A stretch of 5,284 nucleotides of DNA from an uncultured Oscillospiraceae bacterium (lineage in GTDB: Bacteria > Bacillota > Clostridia > Oscillospirales > Oscillospiraceae). Below the pieces are notes generated by a model. That model did no database searches, was not told where the DNA came from, and was given only the letters and a program-made list of their open reading frames with translations. Position numbers and translations under genes: made by a program. This document shows, piece by piece, positions 2,664-5,284 of the stretch; position 1 is the first letter of the stretch; every line of letters starts with the position of its first letter. The stretch covers positions 1 to 5,284 of the forward strand of contig CALWVX010000122.1 of the NCBI GenBank assembly GCA_944385065.1, given 5' to 3'.

Positions 2664-5284
2664 GTGAGCGGTAAAAAGGAGAATGTGCAGACCGGCATTA
2701 CCCGGCGAGACTTTGTAAAGGGTCTGGCGTTTGGAGCGGCCAGCCTCGGCATTGCCACCATCCTGCCCGGCGGCATCATCACCGCGGCGGAGGCCGCCGC
2801 CACCCGCCAGGAAGTGGGCCGTCAGGGAGACGGCATCTATCTGGACGGCGTGGCCGAGAACATGTCCGGCAAGACCTACACCCTGGAGTTTGTGCAGCCC
2901 ATCAAGCTGGTGGCCGTGCTGGACGGCGAGATCCAGACCGAGGGCACCTGGCGCACCAGCAACAAGCATCTGGTGTCCGTGGACCCCGACGGCACCGCCA
3001 TCATGCGGGACGGCGTGGGCGGCTATGACGTGGAGCTGTCCTGGACCCTGGGCGACAGCACCTACTACATCACCCTGCACACCGGCCAGACCGCCGGCGC
3101 CCACGCCATCGAGGTGGACCACCCCATGACCCGGGGCGACTTCATGATCCGTCTGGCCAAGTACTTCGGCTGGCCCCACTACAACGCGGTCATGGACGAC
3201 GGCACCGACATCGACGCCAACGGCGAGGTCATGACCACCGAGCGGGTGCGCAACTACTTCGACGTCACCGGCGACAACGACTATGTGAAGGCCATCGAGT
3301 CCGCCCTGGACATGGGCGTGCTCACCGCCGAATCCTCGGATGAGTATTTCTACCCCATGTCCGAGATGACCCGGGAGGATGCCGCCGTCATTCTGGCCAG
3401 CGCCTTCAAGCTGCCCGTGATGGACCGGGACTACATCTGCGACTTTGACGACGCCGACAAGATCGACCCCGCCTGCTACGCCGCCCTGAACTCTCTGGTG
3501 GGCCGCAACTTCATGCGGGGCCGCACCAACCAGACCCTGAACCCCACCGACGGCATCACCGACTCTGAGGCCCGCATCATCATCGAGTCCATCGACAAGC
3601 GGGTGGTCTGCCCCGTGTGGTCCATGCCCGTCAGCAACCGGAAGTTCGTCCGGGTCCGCCCTGAGTGGTTCACCGCCACCAAGGACGCGGTGGTCCACTG
3701 GCGCTGCAAGGTGGATCACTACTCTCACCCGGAGATGAACGGCCTGTTCGTCCAGGACCGGGGCGTGGGCGTGTATGTGGGCACCGGCTGGAGCGAGTGG
3801 TATGACTACATCCCCGGCTATTCCACCGATCCCTGCTTCGGCCTGAACAACAACAAGGACCTGCCCTACGACGCCACCTGGCTGATCGTGGACGTGGAGT
3901 GCTACGCCACCAAGGAGGGCATGGAGGACAGCCCGGTGACCAGCTTCAAGTGGCGCATCGAGCGGCCCGCGTGGCACGACTTTGCCTTTGACAAGCTCCA
4001 CGACGCCGGCCCCAACTTCCCCGCCGTCTACCGCTACTTCGACAACTTCCAGGCGGCCGCCTACTACATCGAGGGCAGCCAGATGGGCATCCTGTACGAC
4101 GGCCTGATGCCCACCAACACCACCATTTCCCTGGTCGACCGGGTGAAAGAGGTTGCCACCAAGCCCTTCGTCTTTGTGCTGGGCCACAACCACGGCGATC
4201 ACTCCGGCGCCATGCCCTATGCTTACGAGGCGGGCGTGGACGTCTACATGTGCGACCGGGTCGGCCCTGCCGGCACCGACTGGAGCATTCAGGTCTATAA
4301 CCGGAAGTACACCAGTGCCAATCCGATCGTGGACGAGGAGCGCACCGGTTCTTACACCGGAAATCTGGTCCACCTGATCGATGAGGGCTATGAGTTCGAC
4401 CTGGGCAACTGCAAGTTTGAGGTGGTCCACCTGCCCGGCCACGAGGACGCCTCCATCCTGCTCTATGACCGGGCCAACGGCCTGCTGTTCTCCTCCGACA
4501 TCTACGCCGTCAACCGCTACTGGGTGGCCGACCAGTTCTCCGCCCGGATGGTCAAGCAGGACTTGCTGCTGTCCCTGCACCAGCAGCTGATGGACATTTA
4601 CACCAAGGACGGGGCCCAGGTGAAGGAGCTGTACACCGGCCACAACCGCATCGGCATGGGCGGCGACTATCTGACCATCTGGGAGCAGTGCCTGCAGAAG
4701 CTGGTGGACTACGGCCCGGACGGCGTCAGCGACGACCGCCGGGGCGACGGCGCCATCCTGGCCATGGACGGCGACCAGTATGAGACCATGAACTGGACCG
4801 GCTTTGCCGAGAACGGCAAGATGATCCATGCCCAGTACAAGGGGGAGTACGACGGCAAGACCTATTACCGCATCGAGGTAGACAACCGGGGCACCGAGAA
4901 TCCCCTGGTGTCCAGCAACATGTACTGGGACTACAACACCAACGCTCACCTGAGCAACATCAGCTTCAAGGACGCCACTCTGGTGGGCCACGACTTCAAG
5001 TATCACACCGGCTTTGACGATGCGGACGAGACCCTGCCCGACGGGCGGCTGAAGTACGCCATTCCCAACAAGTTTGTGCCCTATGAGTACAACTATGACG
5101 TGAAGATCAGCCCCTTCCAGCCCACCGTCACCTTCACCCCCGTGGCCATGTCCAACCGGATCGCCGGCATGACGGTCAACGGCACCCCCGTGTCCAGCCG
5201 CTGCCCGGTGATCGTCCCCACCGTGGGCGCCACCACCATCGAGGTCACCGGCCCCGACGGCGCCACCAAGTGCACCTACACCCT
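2664..5284 (+). CDS. Tat-exported, SLH-anchored metallo-beta-lactamase-fold hydrolase (3' end beyond window)
   Basis: At least 873 residues are visible, with no stop before the window ends. Order of parts: a Tat signal with T-R-R-D-F-V-K at 13-19, a mildly hydrophobic stretch to about 40 and an AEAAA cleavage region (42-46). Then comes a beta-rich Ig-like (Big-2-like) region at about 55-145. SLH repeats follow: a half-repeat MTRGDFMIRLAKYFG from 155, a full one at about 197-249 and another at 261-310. An extracellular beta region covers about 315-420, then a metallo-beta-lactamase fold at about 460-670. Its metal ligands are complete: H508, H510, D512 and H513 of HNHGDH, H593 in LPGHED, D612 in SSDIYA, and H660 in TGHNR. 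A linker runs to ~810, and a cadherin-like beta-sandwich domain (YNYDVKISPF, MTVNGTPV) runs from 811 to the end. Such folds hydrolyse many substrates (lactams, thioesters, phosphodiesters, sulfate esters), and nothing here fixes which. Position 90 bp after tatC, with no terminator between, implies co-expression with its exporter. SLH repeats suggest attachment to cell-wall polymers. Confidence 0.93.
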   Translation, partial: MSGKKENVQTGITRRDFVKGLAFGAASLGIATILPGGIITAAEAAATRQEVGRQGDGIYLDGVAENMSGKTYTLEFVQPIKLVAVLDGEIQTEGTWRTSNKHLVSVDPDGTAIMRDGVGGYDVELSWTLGDSTYYITLHTGQTAGAHAIEVDHPMTRGDFMIRLAKYFGWPHYNAVMDDGTDIDANGEVMTTERVRNYFDVTGDNDYVKAIESALDMGVLTAESSDEYFYPMSEMTREDAAVILASAFKLPVMDRDYICDFDDADKIDPACYAALNSLVGRNFMRGRTNQTLNPTDGITDSEARIIIESIDKRVVCPVWSMPVSNRKFVRVRPEWFTATKDAVVHWRCKVDHYSHPEMNGLFVQDRGVGVYVGTGWSEWYDYIPGYSTDPCFGLNNNKDLPYDATWLIVDVECYATKEGMEDSPVTSFKWRIERPAWHDFAFDKLHDAGPNFPAVYRYFDNFQAAAYYIEGSQMGILYDGLMPTNTTISLVDRVKEVATKPFVFVLGHNHGDHSGAMPYAYEAGVDVYMCDRVGPAGTDWSIQVYNRKYTSANPIVDEERTGSYTGNLVHLIDEGYEFDLGNCKFEVVHLPGHEDASILLYDRANGLLFSSDIYAVNRYWVADQFSARMVKQDLLLSLHQQLMDIYTKDGAQVKELYTGHNRIGMGGDYLTIWEQCLQKLVDYGPDGVSDDRRGDGAILAMDGDQYETMNWTGFAENGKMIHAQYKGEYDGKTYYRIEVDNRGTENPLVSSNMYWDYNTNAHLSNISFKDATLVGHDFKYHTGFDDADETLPDGRLKYAIPNKFVPYEYNYDVKISPFQPTVTFTPVAMSNRIAGMTVNGTPVSSRCPVIVPTVGATTIEVTGPDGATKCTYT

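Noticed and set aside
2640..5006. A minus-strand reading frame open for 788 codons opposite the exported hydrolase gene.
   Set aside because: Its product is a Val/His/Gly/Ala-rich string with no domain, as expected opposite a GC-rich gene whose codon usage avoids antisense stops. The plus strand carries the Tat signal, SLH and metal-site motifs, so only that strand is coding.

Overview
The window looks like chromosomal DNA of a high-GC Clostridia member, most likely Oscillospiraceae (the Flavonifractor / Lawsonibacter / Intestinimonas kind). Evidence for this is the strong GGAGG ribosome-binding sites, GC-rich codon third positions, a Gram-positive-style Tat operon without a clear TatB, and an exported protein carrying S-layer homology (SLH) repeats. 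The family-level placement is inference.

Layout. Bases 1-90 hold the 3' end of an upstream transcription unit: a weak hairpin with a T-run, then a perfect 14-bp GC hairpin followed by TTTT. On the minus strand, 97-651 encodes an unrecognised ~184-aa cytoplasmic protein converging on that terminator. Bases 652-1067 form a 416-bp intergenic region between this gene and the divergent tat operon. It contains three closely spaced inverted repeats (680-763), then an AT-rich stretch (about 850-985) with a 10-bp perfect inverted repeat enclosing a smaller palindrome and a candidate promoter, then a GC-rich self-complementary leader (991-1049) just before tatA.

From 1068 to the window end everything reads on the plus strand as one apparent operon: a TatA-family protein with a long acidic tail (1068-1421), a second, short TatA-family protein (1462-1641), TatC (1644-2573, possibly starting at 1824), and a large exported protein (GTG start at 2664, running off the window end). 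The last has a textbook twin-arginine signal (TRRDFVK), an Ig-like region, SLH repeats, a complete metallo-beta-lactamase-fold zinc site (HxHxDH plus H, D, H) and a cadherin-like beta-sandwich domain.

How they work together (inference): the two TatA proteins and TatC form a small twin-arginine translocase, and the neighbouring protein is its probable dedicated cargo. It would fold and load metal in the cytoplasm, cross the membrane folded, and sit on the cell wall through its SLH repeats. This resembles the Bacillus subtilis phoD-tatAdCd arrangement, where a metalloenzyme is encoded beside its own Tat pair, but with a different cargo enzyme of unknown substrate.
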